A DNA stretch of 64,000 bases, taken from NCBI GenBank assembly GCA_039029135.1, contig JBCCGT010000003.1, positions 124,001-188,000 of the forward strand, in the 5' to 3' direction. This document shows, one piece after another, positions 16,717 through 24,993 of this stretch. Below the pieces are notes generated by a model. It had not been told where the DNA came from, made no database searches, and worked only from the letters and a program-made list of their open reading frames with translations. Each line of letters begins with the position of its first letter. Within the stretch, counting starts at the first letter, position 1. The stretch comes from JALZVT01 sp039029135. GTDB taxonomy: Bacteria; Pseudomonadota; Gammaproteobacteria; Pseudomonadales; Azotimanducaceae. The position numbers were made by a program, and so were the translations under genes.

Positions 16717-17295
16717 TCAATCGCGTCGTTTCATCAGGGTCTTGGCGGGATTGCCCTGCAGAATCTGATTCGACTTGTAGCGCCTGCTCACCAGGCTGTT
16801 TGCGGCAACGATGACGTTGTCGCCGATCTCCGCGCCGTCGGTGATCGTGCAGCCCGAGCCGATCCAAACGTTAGCGCCAATGCGTATGCCTTTCGATACG
16901 CTGCCGAGATCCTCTAGATGGGTATCGAGCGCGCCGTGCTGATAATTGGTCGCAACGATATTGACGTTCGCACCGCAGATGAAGTTATCGCCAACTTCGA
17001 TCCCGCCGGGTCCCGCGGCGATGAAACAGCCTGTGGCGATGCCGGCGCGCGCGCCAAAGTGGACCGGCCCGTCCAGCGCCTTAATCTTGGTGAACGACCC
17101 GACGACCGCGTTGTGGCCAAAACTCAGGCTGTCGCTCAGGTCGACCTCGGCCCGCGGACTGATCTTGGCGCGGTAGCGCCACCAGTAGTAGGCGCTGACC
17201 GCCACGCTGGGAATGAGCATGCGCTGCAGGCCCTTCATGCGGCGCGAGCGCGCTGAGCGTGTCACCTGAGGGGGATTGTCGGGGAAGTCGGTCAA
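16717..17295 (-). CDS. Hexapeptide-repeat acyltransferase
   Basis: 192-residue left-handed beta-helix acyltransferase. Imperfect hexapeptide repeats run from about residue 50 to 175, including IGANVWIGSGCTITDGAEIG and GDNVIVAANSLVSR, and the protein ends with the family-typical GNPAKTLMKRR. The family uses acyl-CoA or acyl-ACP to acylate sugars or amines. With the ACP-SDR-ligase genes just downstream, it could transfer their acyl product, for example onto an exopolysaccharide sugar. The listed start is TTG; Met20 or Met26 are alternatives. Confidence 0.82.
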   Translation of the reverse strand: MTDFPDNPPQVTRSARSRRMKGLQRMLIPSVAVSAYYWWRYRAKISPRAEVDLSDSLSFGHNAVVGSFTKIKALDGPVHFGARAGIATGCFIAAGPGGIEVGDNFICGANVNIVATNYQHGALDTHLEDLGSVSKGIRIGANVWIGSGCTITDGAEIGDNVIVAANSLVSRRYKSNQILQGNPAKTLMKRRD

Positions 17296-17604
17296 CTTAG
17301 GTGCTCAAATGGTCCGGGCGCGCGAGCGCGCGGGGTGGTGCGCTGCGTGCTTCAGCGACGCCGCGCCGACCGCCGCGCGGGCGCGCATCATACCAACACC
17401 TGGGGCACCAAAAGCGTGTTCCATGCCTGCGCCTACCGAGCGCAACGACGGGGAAGCCTGATTCTGCGACATCGGACCGGCGTCGCCACAACCGCGCCCG
17501 TGCTTTGCTGTGCGGTGGCCGACATTCTTGCGGTGTGGCATTAGGTTTGCCGCTGGAGCGCTCTTACAATGCATCCAGTTCGACCATGACTTGAAGTAAG
17601 CCAG
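17296..17604. other. 309-bp intergenic region
   Basis: Gap between two divergent genes, so it presumably holds promoters for both. Short open frames exist on both strands but none resembles a known protein or has a convincing ribosome binding site. I could not pick out a clear promoter or hairpin. Confidence 0.5.
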
Positions 17605-18453
17605 GTGTCCGCAGTCGGTTCACAAGCAGAACATTCACAGTTCGCGGGCACGGCGGCGACGCGAGGCGACGTCGCGTCGAGTGGCCTCCTGCTGGACGCG
17701 CACGTGCACGTACATCCCGCCTTCGACTGTGACCGTCTGCTCACCAGCGCTGCGATGAACTTCGCGGCCATAGAGTGTCCCAGCGCGCTGCGGGTACTCG
17801 CCCTCACCGAAAGCGCGAACGACGATTGGTTCGGCAGCCTAAGTGCGACCGCCCCTGCCGGCGCCTGGCGCCTCGAACACCTGGGCCCGCTGACGGCGCG
17901 CTTCGCGCACGCCCGGCTCGGCGCGCTGCACGTGCTGGCGGGGCATCAGATCGTTTGCGCCGAAGGTGTTGAGGTGCTGACCCTGGGGATGGGCGACAAG
18001 CTCAGCGACGGTCAGCCCGCGCGCGAGGTGATCGAGGCCGCCCTCGCGGCGGCCGCGCTGCCCGTGCTGCCCTGGGGATTCGGCAAGTGGATCGGCGCGC
18101 GGGGCAGAGTTGTAGAGACCCTTTTGGACGCGTTCGGACCGCGCCTCGCTCTCGGCGACAACGGTGGTCGACTGCGCTGGACGAAGCCAGCGGATCTCTT
18201 GATTCGAGGCCGCGCCGCCGGCCATGCGCTCTTGCCTGGCAGCGATCCCCTGCCCTGGTCCGGCGAAGAGGATACCGTTGCCCGCCGCGGCATCTGGATC
18301 GACGGTGAGTTTGCGCCTGAGAGCTTGACCGAGGATCTGCACCAGGCGCTCGCGTCGGGTAACCGGCAGCGTGAGTTCGGCGCCGGCGAGAGCACACTGC
18401 GGTTCTGCCGCAATCAGCTCGTTATGCAGTGGCGCAAGCGGGTGGGCTCGTGA
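17605..18453 (+). CDS. PHP-like metal-binding protein (putative)
   Basis: 282-residue protein of uncertain function. LLDAHVHVHPAFD at about residues 29-41 resembles the first metal-binding motif (D-x-H-x-H) of PHP or amidohydrolase phosphoesterases. Later His (LAGHQIV) and Asp/Asn (ALGDNGGR) residues could complete a metal site, but the other PHP motifs are not clear. GTG start at 17605; the true start could be a few codons downstream. It overlaps the next gene, a glycosyltransferase, by 4 bp (GTGA), so it heads the exopolysaccharide operon. Confidence 0.6.
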   Translation: MSAVGSQAEHSQFAGTAATRGDVASSGLLLDAHVHVHPAFDCDRLLTSAAMNFAAIECPSALRVLALTESANDDWFGSLSATAPAGAWRLEHLGPLTARFAHARLGALHVLAGHQIVCAEGVEVLTLGMGDKLSDGQPAREVIEAALAAAALPVLPWGFGKWIGARGRVVETLLDAFGPRLALGDNGGRLRWTKPADLLIRGRAAGHALLPGSDPLPWSGEEDTVARRGIWIDGEFAPESLTEDLHQALASGNRQREFGAGESTLRFCRNQLVMQWRKRVGS

Positions 18454-19685
18454 GTCTGTCAGGCGTCGCCGACGCTCCCGAGCGCCTACCGCGCAGGATG
18501 CTGGCGCTCGCGCCGCAGCCGTTCTTTACGCCGCGAGGTACGCCCTTTTCTGTCTACTACCGCAGTCTGGTGACCGCCGAACTTGGTTTCGAGGTAGACC
18601 TGTTGACCTATGGTCAGGGCGAGGACGTCGATCTACCCGGCGTCAACATCATTCGCGGCCCGGCGCTCGAGTTTCTGGGCAAGGTGCGGACGGGTCCGTC
18701 CGCGCTGAAGCTCGTGCACGACCTGTTCATGTTCGTGCGCTACCTGATTCTCATGATTCGCCATCGCTATCCCGTGGTCCACGCGCACGAGGAGGCGGTA
18801 TTCTTCGCCGCGATCACGAAGCCGCTGTTCGGTTTCAAGCTGGTATACGACATGCACTCGAGCCTGCCGGAGCAGCTCGAGAATTTCGGTTACTCCAAGA
18901 GCCGTCTGCTGAAGCGCGTCTTCGAGTTTTTGGAGCGGCGCTCGCTAGTGGCCGCCGATGCGATCATTACGATATGCCCCGCCCTGCAGGACCAGGTGCG
19001 CAATCTCGCACCCTGGGCCATGGACAAGCACGAACTGATCGAAAATTCGATCTTCGAGGATGTTCGCTTCGTAACTTCCGCGCTGCGCGCGCCCGAGACG
19101 GAACCGCGCGAATCACTGCCGGACGCGCGGGCGCTCGCTAAGGGCGCGCGGGCCGTGGTCTACGCGGGAACGCTGGAACCCTACCAGGGTATCGATCTCC
19201 TGATCGCCGGCGTCGCCCTCTTGGCGGCGCGTCGTGATGACTTTCGACTCATCATCGCAGGGGGCAGCGAGCCTCAGGTCGAGCACTATAAACGGCTCGC
19301 ATCGGATGCAGGCGTAGCGGAGGTCGTTACCTTTTTGGGACAACTGCGACCACTCGCCGCCCGGCACCTGGCCGAGACTGCGGACATCATCCTCTCGCCG
19401 CGCTCCAGCGGCACCAATACGCCGCTCAAAACCTATGAGCAGCTCGCGTGCGGTGTGCCGCTGGTGGCGACGGAGATCTACTCGCACACGCAGGTGCTGG
19501 ACGAGACCATGGCCGTTTTGGTGCCGCCGAGCGCGCAGGGATTGGCCGATGGCATCGAACGGCTGCTGGCAGAAGACGGACTGGGCGCGCGTCTGGTCGC
19601 GCGAGCGCAGCAGCACTATGCGGCCCACTACGCACGTCCGGCCTATACCGCGAAGCTCACGCGCCTGCTCGAACGGGTGCACTAG
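18450..19685 (+). CDS. Glycosyltransferase family 4
   Basis: 411-residue GT-B glycosyltransferase. The GTG at 18450 is preferred because it makes a GTGA overlap with the previous stop; another GTG lies 21 bp upstream. The N-terminal half reads ALAPQPFFTPRGTPFSVYYR, like GT4 enzymes of exosortase-associated loci. The C-terminal half has VYAGTLEPYQGIDLLI, SPRSSGTNTPLKTYEQLACG (a variant of the E-x7-E nucleotide-sugar site) and VATEIYSHTQV. It is cytoplasmic and probably adds one sugar to the lipid-linked repeat unit. It shares one base with the following GTG start. Confidence 0.87.
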   Translation: MSLSGVADAPERLPRRMLALAPQPFFTPRGTPFSVYYRSLVTAELGFEVDLLTYGQGEDVDLPGVNIIRGPALEFLGKVRTGPSALKLVHDLFMFVRYLILMIRHRYPVVHAHEEAVFFAAITKPLFGFKLVYDMHSSLPEQLENFGYSKSRLLKRVFEFLERRSLVAADAIITICPALQDQVRNLAPWAMDKHELIENSIFEDVRFVTSALRAPETEPRESLPDARALAKGARAVVYAGTLEPYQGIDLLIAGVALLAARRDDFRLIIAGGSEPQVEHYKRLASDAGVAEVVTFLGQLRPLAARHLAETADIILSPRSSGTNTPLKTYEQLACGVPLVATEIYSHTQVLDETMAVLVPPSAQGLADGIERLLAEDGLGARLVARAQQHYAAHYARPAYTAKLTRLLERVH

Positions 19686-21559
19686 TGTGCGGCATAGCCG
19701 GCTATGCCGGACCCGACGCCGACCGCTTCCAGCACGAGCTTGTGAATCGCATGTGCGAGACGCTGACGCATCGAGGGCCGGACGACTGCGGCGTCGCCCA
19801 CTTTGATCGCGCGCACCTCGGTATGCGCAGGCTCGCCGTGATCGATCTGGATGGTGGCAGGCAGCCGATCAGTTCGGCGGATGGCAGCGTTACGGTCACC
19901 TTCAACGGCGAGATCTACAACTATAAGTCACTGCGCCGTCGACTCATGGCCGAGGGCGCGACCTTCTCGACCGAGTCCGACACCGAGGTGATTGCCAACG
20001 GCTACCGGCACTGGGGTGAGAAGATACTCGCGAGCCTGAACGGCATGTTCGCGATAGCGATCGTCGATCACGAGCGTGCCAGAGTAACGCTCGCCCGCGA
20101 TCCACTTGGCATCAAGCCGCTGTATGTCGCCCGGGACGGCCAGACCCTGTTTTGGGGCTCGGAGATCAAGGCGCTGCTCGCCGTGCCGAGCCTGCCGCGA
20201 CGGCTAGACGTCGAGCGTCTGCGTGAGTTTCTCGCCTGGGAGTACGTGCCCGGCACGGGAACGCTGCTTGCGGACGTTACTCAACTCGCGCCCGGCGAAC
20301 TGCTGCACCTCGACCTGAGCAGCGGTCGCGACCGGCGCGCGCACGTTTGGCGCCTGCCTACCGAAGCGGTCGATGAGTCGCTGAGCGAGGATGCCTGGCG
20401 AGACCGCGTGGACGGCGCCATCGGCGCTGCCGTTCGCGAGCAGTTAGTCGCCGACGTGCCACTGGGTGCGTTTTTGTCGGGCGGCGTGGATTCGTCGCTG
20501 ATCGTGGCCAACATGGGCGAGGCGCAGACGTTTAGCATCGGCTTCGACGACCCCTCGTACAACGAGCTCGCGTATGCCCACGAGGTGGCCCAGCACCTGG
20601 GCGTCGAGCATAAGAGCGAGGTACTTGAGCCTCAGGTTGTGGACCTGTTCGACACCCTGATGACGCACCTCGACGATCCGATCGGCGACTTCTCCATCTT
20701 TCCCACGTTCCTGGTCAGCCGCCTGACGCGCCGCCACGTTACCGTGTCGCTGTCCGGCGACGGCGGCGATGAGTTGTTTGGCGGCTACGATACCTACGTC
20801 GCCAATCATCTCGCCCGCTACTACGACGCGCTGCCCGGCTTGCTGCGGCGCTCGGTGGTACCCGCGGTCGCCGATCTGTTGCCCCCCGCCGCTCAGAAAA
20901 AGGGACTGGTCAACAAGATCAAGCGTTTCGCTGAAGGCGCTCGTTTGCCGGAAGACCTCGGTCACACCCGCTGGCGATTGTTCGCGACTGAGGAGTCGCT
21001 CGGGCAGCTGCTGGTGGGTGACGCCGCGCGCGCAAGTGACGTCTACGGCCACGTGCGCGCGCTGCGCCGCGAGGCAGCAGCGCTCGATCCGATCAATCAG
21101 GCGCTGTACATCGATACGCGCAGCTATCTGGTGGACAACTGCCTCACCAAGGTCGATCGGATGTCGATGGCCGTGTCGCTGGAGGCCCGCGTGCCCTTTC
21201 TCGCGCGCGAACTCGTGGAACTGGCGTTCTCGATACCCGGCCGCTACAAGCTCGATGGTACGCAGACCAAACCCCTGCTGAAGTCGATCGCGGCGGAGCA
21301 GGTGCCGCGAGACTGCGTCTATCGGGGTAAGGAAGGCTTCAGCATACCGATCAAGCAGTGGCTGTCGGGTCAGTTTCGCCCTCTGGTCGAGCGCTATCTG
21401 GATCCAACGCGTCTGCGAACACAGGGCCTGTTTAATCCCGATACGGTGCAGCGTCTCGTTGCGGAACACTTCAGCAATCGCGCTAACCACTCGCACGTGC
21501 TCTGGAGCTCGATCGTGTTTCAGGCCTGGTGCGAGCGCTGGCGCGTGGAGACGCCCTGA
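19685..21559 (+). CDS. AsnB-type glutamine amidotransferase of the EPS locus
   Basis: 624-residue asparagine-synthetase-like enzyme. The GTG at 19685 is chosen because Cys follows immediately (CGIAGYAG); Cys2 becomes the N-terminal nucleophile of the class II glutaminase domain. That domain continues with HRGPDDCG, NGEIYNY and ESDTEVI. The synthetase half has the PP-loop FLSGGVDSS, then SLSGDGGDELFGGYD, and ends at full family length. Exosortase-A loci typically carry amidotransferases of this type, thought to amidate a sugar acid or other carboxylate of the polymer. It is less likely to serve free asparagine synthesis. It overlaps the GT4 gene by one base upstream and the epimerase gene by one base downstream. 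Confidence 0.9.
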   Translation: MCGIAGYAGPDADRFQHELVNRMCETLTHRGPDDCGVAHFDRAHLGMRRLAVIDLDGGRQPISSADGSVTVTFNGEIYNYKSLRRRLMAEGATFSTESDTEVIANGYRHWGEKILASLNGMFAIAIVDHERARVTLARDPLGIKPLYVARDGQTLFWGSEIKALLAVPSLPRRLDVERLREFLAWEYVPGTGTLLADVTQLAPGELLHLDLSSGRDRRAHVWRLPTEAVDESLSEDAWRDRVDGAIGAAVREQLVADVPLGAFLSGGVDSSLIVANMGEAQTFSIGFDDPSYNELAYAHEVAQHLGVEHKSEVLEPQVVDLFDTLMTHLDDPIGDFSIFPTFLVSRLTRRHVTVSLSGDGGDELFGGYDTYVANHLARYYDALPGLLRRSVVPAVADLLPPAAQKKGLVNKIKRFAEGARLPEDLGHTRWRLFATEESLGQLLVGDAARASDVYGHVRALRREAAALDPINQALYIDTRSYLVDNCLTKVDRMSMAVSLEARVPFLARELVELAFSIPGRYKLDGTQTKPLLKSIAAEQVPRDCVYRGKEGFSIPIKQWLSGQFRPLVERYLDPTRLRTQGLFNPDTVQRLVAEHFSNRANHSHVLWSSIVFQAWCERWRVETP

Positions 21560-22536
21560 TGCGCGCCGTAGTCACCGGCGCGACCGGCTTCACGGGTGGG
21601 GCGCTGGCGCAGCGGCTCGTGGCTCTCGGCCACGACGTGCTCGCACTGGTCCGCGCGAGTTCCGATACCCGCAATCTACAAGCGGCGGCCATCGAAACCC
21701 GAGTGGTCGATCTCAACGACGCCTGTGCGGTTCGCGCCGCACTCGAACCGGGCGACACGGTGTTTCATATCGCGGCCGCGTATCGTGCCGAGCACGCGGA
21801 CGAGGCGGAGTTCGTCGCCGTCAACGTCGACGCGACGCGGGTGCTGCTCGAAGCCGCTCTCGCGCGGGGCGCGCGGCGTTTCGTGCACTGCTCGACGGTC
21901 GGCGTGCAGGGTGCCATCGAGGCGCCGCCTGCGAGCGAGGACTATCGCACCGCGCCAAACGATCACTATCAGGCGTCCAAGCTCGAGGGCGAACGACTGG
22001 CACTGACATACTGCGAGCGTGGACTCGACGTCACCGTCGTCCGGCCGGTGGGGATTTACGGTCCAGGCGACACTCGCTTTCTGAAGCTGTTTCGCGGGGT
22101 CTCGAAGGGCTGGTTTCTGATGATCGGTGACGGCGAGACCCTCTATCATCTCACCTACATCGATGATCTGATCGACGGCTTCCTGCGGGCCTCCGAGCAT
22201 CCCGCCGCGGTGGGTGAGGTATTCACAGTCTGTGGCGCGCGCTACACCACCCTGAACGAACTCGTTGGACTCGTCGCTCAATCGCTCGATCGCCGGCCGC
22301 CGCGACTGAAAGTTCCCGCGGCTCCCGTGCTCTTGGCCGCTCACGTCTGCGACTGGATCTGCAAACGACTAGGCTTGGCCTCTCCCCTGTATCCGCGGCG
22401 TGTCGAGTTTTTTCTGCTGGATCGCGCTTTTACCCACGCGAAGGCGTCGACCCTGCTCGACTATAGACCGCGCGTGGATCTCGAGGAGGGCCTTGCCCGC
22501 ACGCGCGACTGGTATCGCGACGAGGGTCTGCTGTGA
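21559..22536 (+). CDS. NAD-dependent epimerase/dehydratase
   Basis: 325-residue extended SDR. The ATG at 21559 overlaps the preceding TGA. The Rossmann motif is VTGATGFTGGALA, the catalytic pair is in HYQASK (Y-x3-K), and RPVGIYGPGD is the substrate-side motif. It resembles nucleotide-sugar epimerases/dehydratases and dihydroflavonol-reductase-like enzymes. In this operon it most likely edits a nucleotide sugar or a lipid-linked sugar. The substrate is not determinable. Confidence 0.87.
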   Translation: MRAVVTGATGFTGGALAQRLVALGHDVLALVRASSDTRNLQAAAIETRVVDLNDACAVRAALEPGDTVFHIAAAYRAEHADEAEFVAVNVDATRVLLEAALARGARRFVHCSTVGVQGAIEAPPASEDYRTAPNDHYQASKLEGERLALTYCERGLDVTVVRPVGIYGPGDTRFLKLFRGVSKGWFLMIGDGETLYHLTYIDDLIDGFLRASEHPAAVGEVFTVCGARYTTLNELVGLVAQSLDRRPPRLKVPAAPVLLAAHVCDWICKRLGLASPLYPRRVEFFLLDRAFTHAKASTLLDYRPRVDLEEGLARTRDWYRDEGLL

Positions 22537-22573
22537 GAGGTTGGTTCGAAGCTCGAGCGCGGGGTTCGCGGCG

Positions 22574-23866
22574 ATGATCGCTTGGCTCGCTCCACTGCTC
22601 GCGGCCGCCGGCTGCTACGTTGCCGCAGCGCTCGCACAGGGACTGAGTCTTACGGTGCTCGGCGTCGTGCTGCGCGCGGTGGCGCTGTGGTGGCTCGCAG
22701 CCTATCTGGGATACGGCGTATCGCTGGCCCTGGGCGCCTGTCTGGTTGCCGCGATCACCGGCTGCGCTCTGCTGACCGTGAGTCGTTGGCTGCTGCAGGT
22801 GCTGTTTGCGCTGCTGGCCTGTGTCTGCGTCCTCGCCGCGCCCCAGCCGCTCTACTGGCCGCTGCTACTCGGCCTGATCGTTGCCGATCAGACTCTCGGC
22901 CTGATTGTCGAGCGCGTGCCGCCACTGTGGGAGGCGCCAAACTGGCTGCTGGCGTGCGCCCTGGTAGCGGTCGTCGGCACTGGCGTTGTAGCGTCGCGCT
23001 GGGTGATCGGCATCGCGCAGCCCCCGGCGACCGAGCGTACGTTGCAGACCCTGCCCGGCGCCTTGGTGGAGGGCGATCCGCGTTTGTGGATGCGCCTCGA
23101 GACCAACGCCGCCGGCGCAATCTGGATCGATCGACGCGCGGCGCCGGGCGGCCGCTGCGCCCTGCTCTTTCACGGCGCGCACGCAAGCGGCAGCCTGCAG
23201 AGCACGGCGCGCAGCCTGGTGCGCAGCCTGCGGCTGGCCGGTTACCGGACGCTGGCGCTGGACCACCCAGGCTACGGCGCCTCGCCCGCGCCCACGAGCG
23301 ATGCGGTTGCCGCCTGGGATCCTGCAGTCCTCACCGCTCACGCCGTCGAGCGTGCCCGCCAGCTCGGCTGCACTCGGCTGTTGCCGGTAGGACATTCGAT
23401 GGGGGTCACGGAGGCCCTGCGACTCGGCTACGCCGCGCCCGCGCAGCCTGGCATCGAGCGCGTGCTGCTGCTGGGGGCTGGGCTGTTCGAAGACAATGGA
23501 TCGACGGACGCCTACTGGCACGACCGCTTTCATATCGACCGCGGCCTGCAGCGGCGCCTTGGACTCGAGCGCTGGCGCGAGATTCGCGATGCCTACTATC
23601 GCAACGAAGCGTACTGCGCAGACCGACGGCGACGGCAGGCCGGCGTAGGACTCGACTACCTGACATTCGCCCACGAGCACGCCAATCTCGTGGCGAGCCG
23701 TGACCGCCTGTGGCGCTGTCTGGAATTCATCGATTCGCGCCGCCGAGAGTTACCCACCTCGCACTACCTCGACGCGTTCACGCTTGGTCCGCTGACGATC
23801 CTGCAGTACGGCGCCATTGGTGCTCTGCGCGAGCATCTGCAGACCCTGCGACCGGCGGGCGGTTAA
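22574..23866 (+). CDS. Membrane-anchored alpha/beta hydrolase
   Basis: 430-residue protein in two parts. Residues 1-150 are almost entirely hydrophobic and form about five membrane segments. The rest is an alpha/beta hydrolase: ALLFHGAHASGS (oxyanion region), ALDHPGYG and the nucleophile elbow PVGHSMGVTEAL with Ser in GHSMG. The start ATG at 22574 has a G-rich stretch upstream. The combination suggests a hydrolase or acyltransferase acting on a membrane-borne substrate such as the lipid-linked glycan. I do not recognise a named family. Confidence 0.75.
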   Translation: MIAWLAPLLAAAGCYVAAALAQGLSLTVLGVVLRAVALWWLAAYLGYGVSLALGACLVAAITGCALLTVSRWLLQVLFALLACVCVLAAPQPLYWPLLLGLIVADQTLGLIVERVPPLWEAPNWLLACALVAVVGTGVVASRWVIGIAQPPATERTLQTLPGALVEGDPRLWMRLETNAAGAIWIDRRAAPGGRCALLFHGAHASGSLQSTARSLVRSLRLAGYRTLALDHPGYGASPAPTSDAVAAWDPAVLTAHAVERARQLGCTRLLPVGHSMGVTEALRLGYAAPAQPGIERVLLLGAGLFEDNGSTDAYWHDRFHIDRGLQRRLGLERWREIRDAYYRNEAYCADRRRRQAGVGLDYLTFAHEHANLVASRDRLWRCLEFIDSRRRELPTSHYLDAFTLGPLTILQYGAIGALREHLQTLRPAGG

Positions 23867-23944
23867 CTGTCTTGCCGAAAGCGTCTCTGCGGATCAAAAC
23901 GTGACCGCTCGTCGTGCTCACTAGGGACGCATTGTTTAAGATCG

Positions 23945-23998
23945 CTCCTGACGATGACTTCTGTCGATGAATCCTGACGATGAAGCCTGACGATGGAT
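23945..23998. repeat. Imperfect ~13-bp tandem repeats
   Basis: About four imperfect copies of CCTGACGATGAAG lie in the 143-bp gap before the GT2 gene; the second is the most diverged. The purpose is unknown. It could be a slippage repeat in the leader of the downstream operon. Confidence 0.65.
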
Positions 23999-24009
23999 AG
24001 CTTGGCACT

Positions 24010-24993
24010 GTGAACCACCCGCACATCGAGTTAGATCGCGAACGGACCAGCGAACGAGCCGCGAGGCTCGAGCTTTCGCTGGTGGTGCCTATGTTCGAGG
24101 AAGAGGACAACGTCTGGCCGCTGTTCCAGGCGATCGACGCTGCGCTCTCCGCCTACCCGAGCTGGGAAGTCCTGTTCGTCGACGACGGCAGCAGTGATGC
24201 CACCCTGGGGCGCCTGGTGGTGCTTGCCGAGCGCTATCCGCAGGTTCGAGTGGTTGCGCTGCAGACCAACGCCGGCCAGACCCCCGCTATGGTGGCGGGC
24301 ATAGAGCACGCTCACGGCGAGACGATCATCACAATGGACGGCGATCTCCAGAATGACCCCGCGGACATTCCCGCGTTTCTGCGTGAGATCGAGGCCGGCT
24401 ACGACATTGTCGTCGGCTACCGCGTCAATCGGCAGGACAAGTTCTTGTCGCGCAAGCTGCCGTCCTATATCGCCAATCGCCTCATCGGCTGGGTCACCAA
24501 CGTGCCCATTCGTGACAACGGCTGCTCGCTGAAGGCCTATCGCCGCAGCGTGATTCAGAACATCCCGCTGTATTCAGAGCTGCACCGCTTCATTCCCGCC
24601 ATGGCGTCACTGGCCGGCAGCCGGCTGAAGGAAATACCCGTGCGGCATCACGCGCGCATTCACGGTGAGTCGAAGTACGGGCTGTCGCGTACGCTCAAGG
24701 TGATTCTGGATCTCGTCGTCGTACGCATGCTGCTCACGACCCTGGGGCGACCGATCAAACTGTTCGCCTTTCTCGGTGTCCCACCCTTGCTGCTGAGCAT
24801 GCTGTTTGTCGGGATGGGTACGTATCACGTGTACGCGTCGAGCAAGCCGTCGATATTCTTCGGCGCGTCGATACTCTGGTTCATGTTCGCGGGTTTTTCA
24901 CTCTCGGTCGGAATATTGGCTGAACTGTTCTACTCACACGTCGACTATCGGGAGAGTCAGCTCGCTAGCCTGACGAAGGTCTATCATGGCTGA
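24010..24993 (+). CDS. Polyprenyl-phosphate glycosyltransferase (GT2)
   Basis: 327-residue GT2 enzyme of the DPM1/ArnC type. The nucleotide-binding part has SLVVPMFEEEDNV, VDDGSSD and TMDGDLQNDP (the D-x-D metal site), then RDNGCSLKAYRR. Two hydrophobic helices lie at the C-terminus (about residues 245-310). Such enzymes move a sugar from a nucleotide carrier to undecaprenyl phosphate at the inner face of the membrane. The product could feed the GT39-type transferase two genes downstream. GTG start. The stop overlaps the next ATG by 8 bp (ATGGCTGA). Confidence 0.88.
   Translation: MNHPHIELDRERTSERAARLELSLVVPMFEEEDNVWPLFQAIDAALSAYPSWEVLFVDDGSSDATLGRLVVLAERYPQVRVVALQTNAGQTPAMVAGIEHAHGETIITMDGDLQNDPADIPAFLREIEAGYDIVVGYRVNRQDKFLSRKLPSYIANRLIGWVTNVPIRDNGCSLKAYRRSVIQNIPLYSELHRFIPAMASLAGSRLKEIPVRHHARIHGESKYGLSRTLKVILDLVVVRMLLTTLGRPIKLFAFLGVPPLLLSMLFVGMGTYHVYASSKPSIFFGASILWFMFAGFSLSVGILAELFYSHVDYRESQLASLTKVYHG

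Noticed and set aside
17301..17594. Small open frames of 61-97 codons in the 17.3-17.6 kb gap
   Set aside because: Frames overlap on both strands, with basic, Ala/Arg-rich translations and no ribosome binding site; typical of high-GC non-coding DNA.
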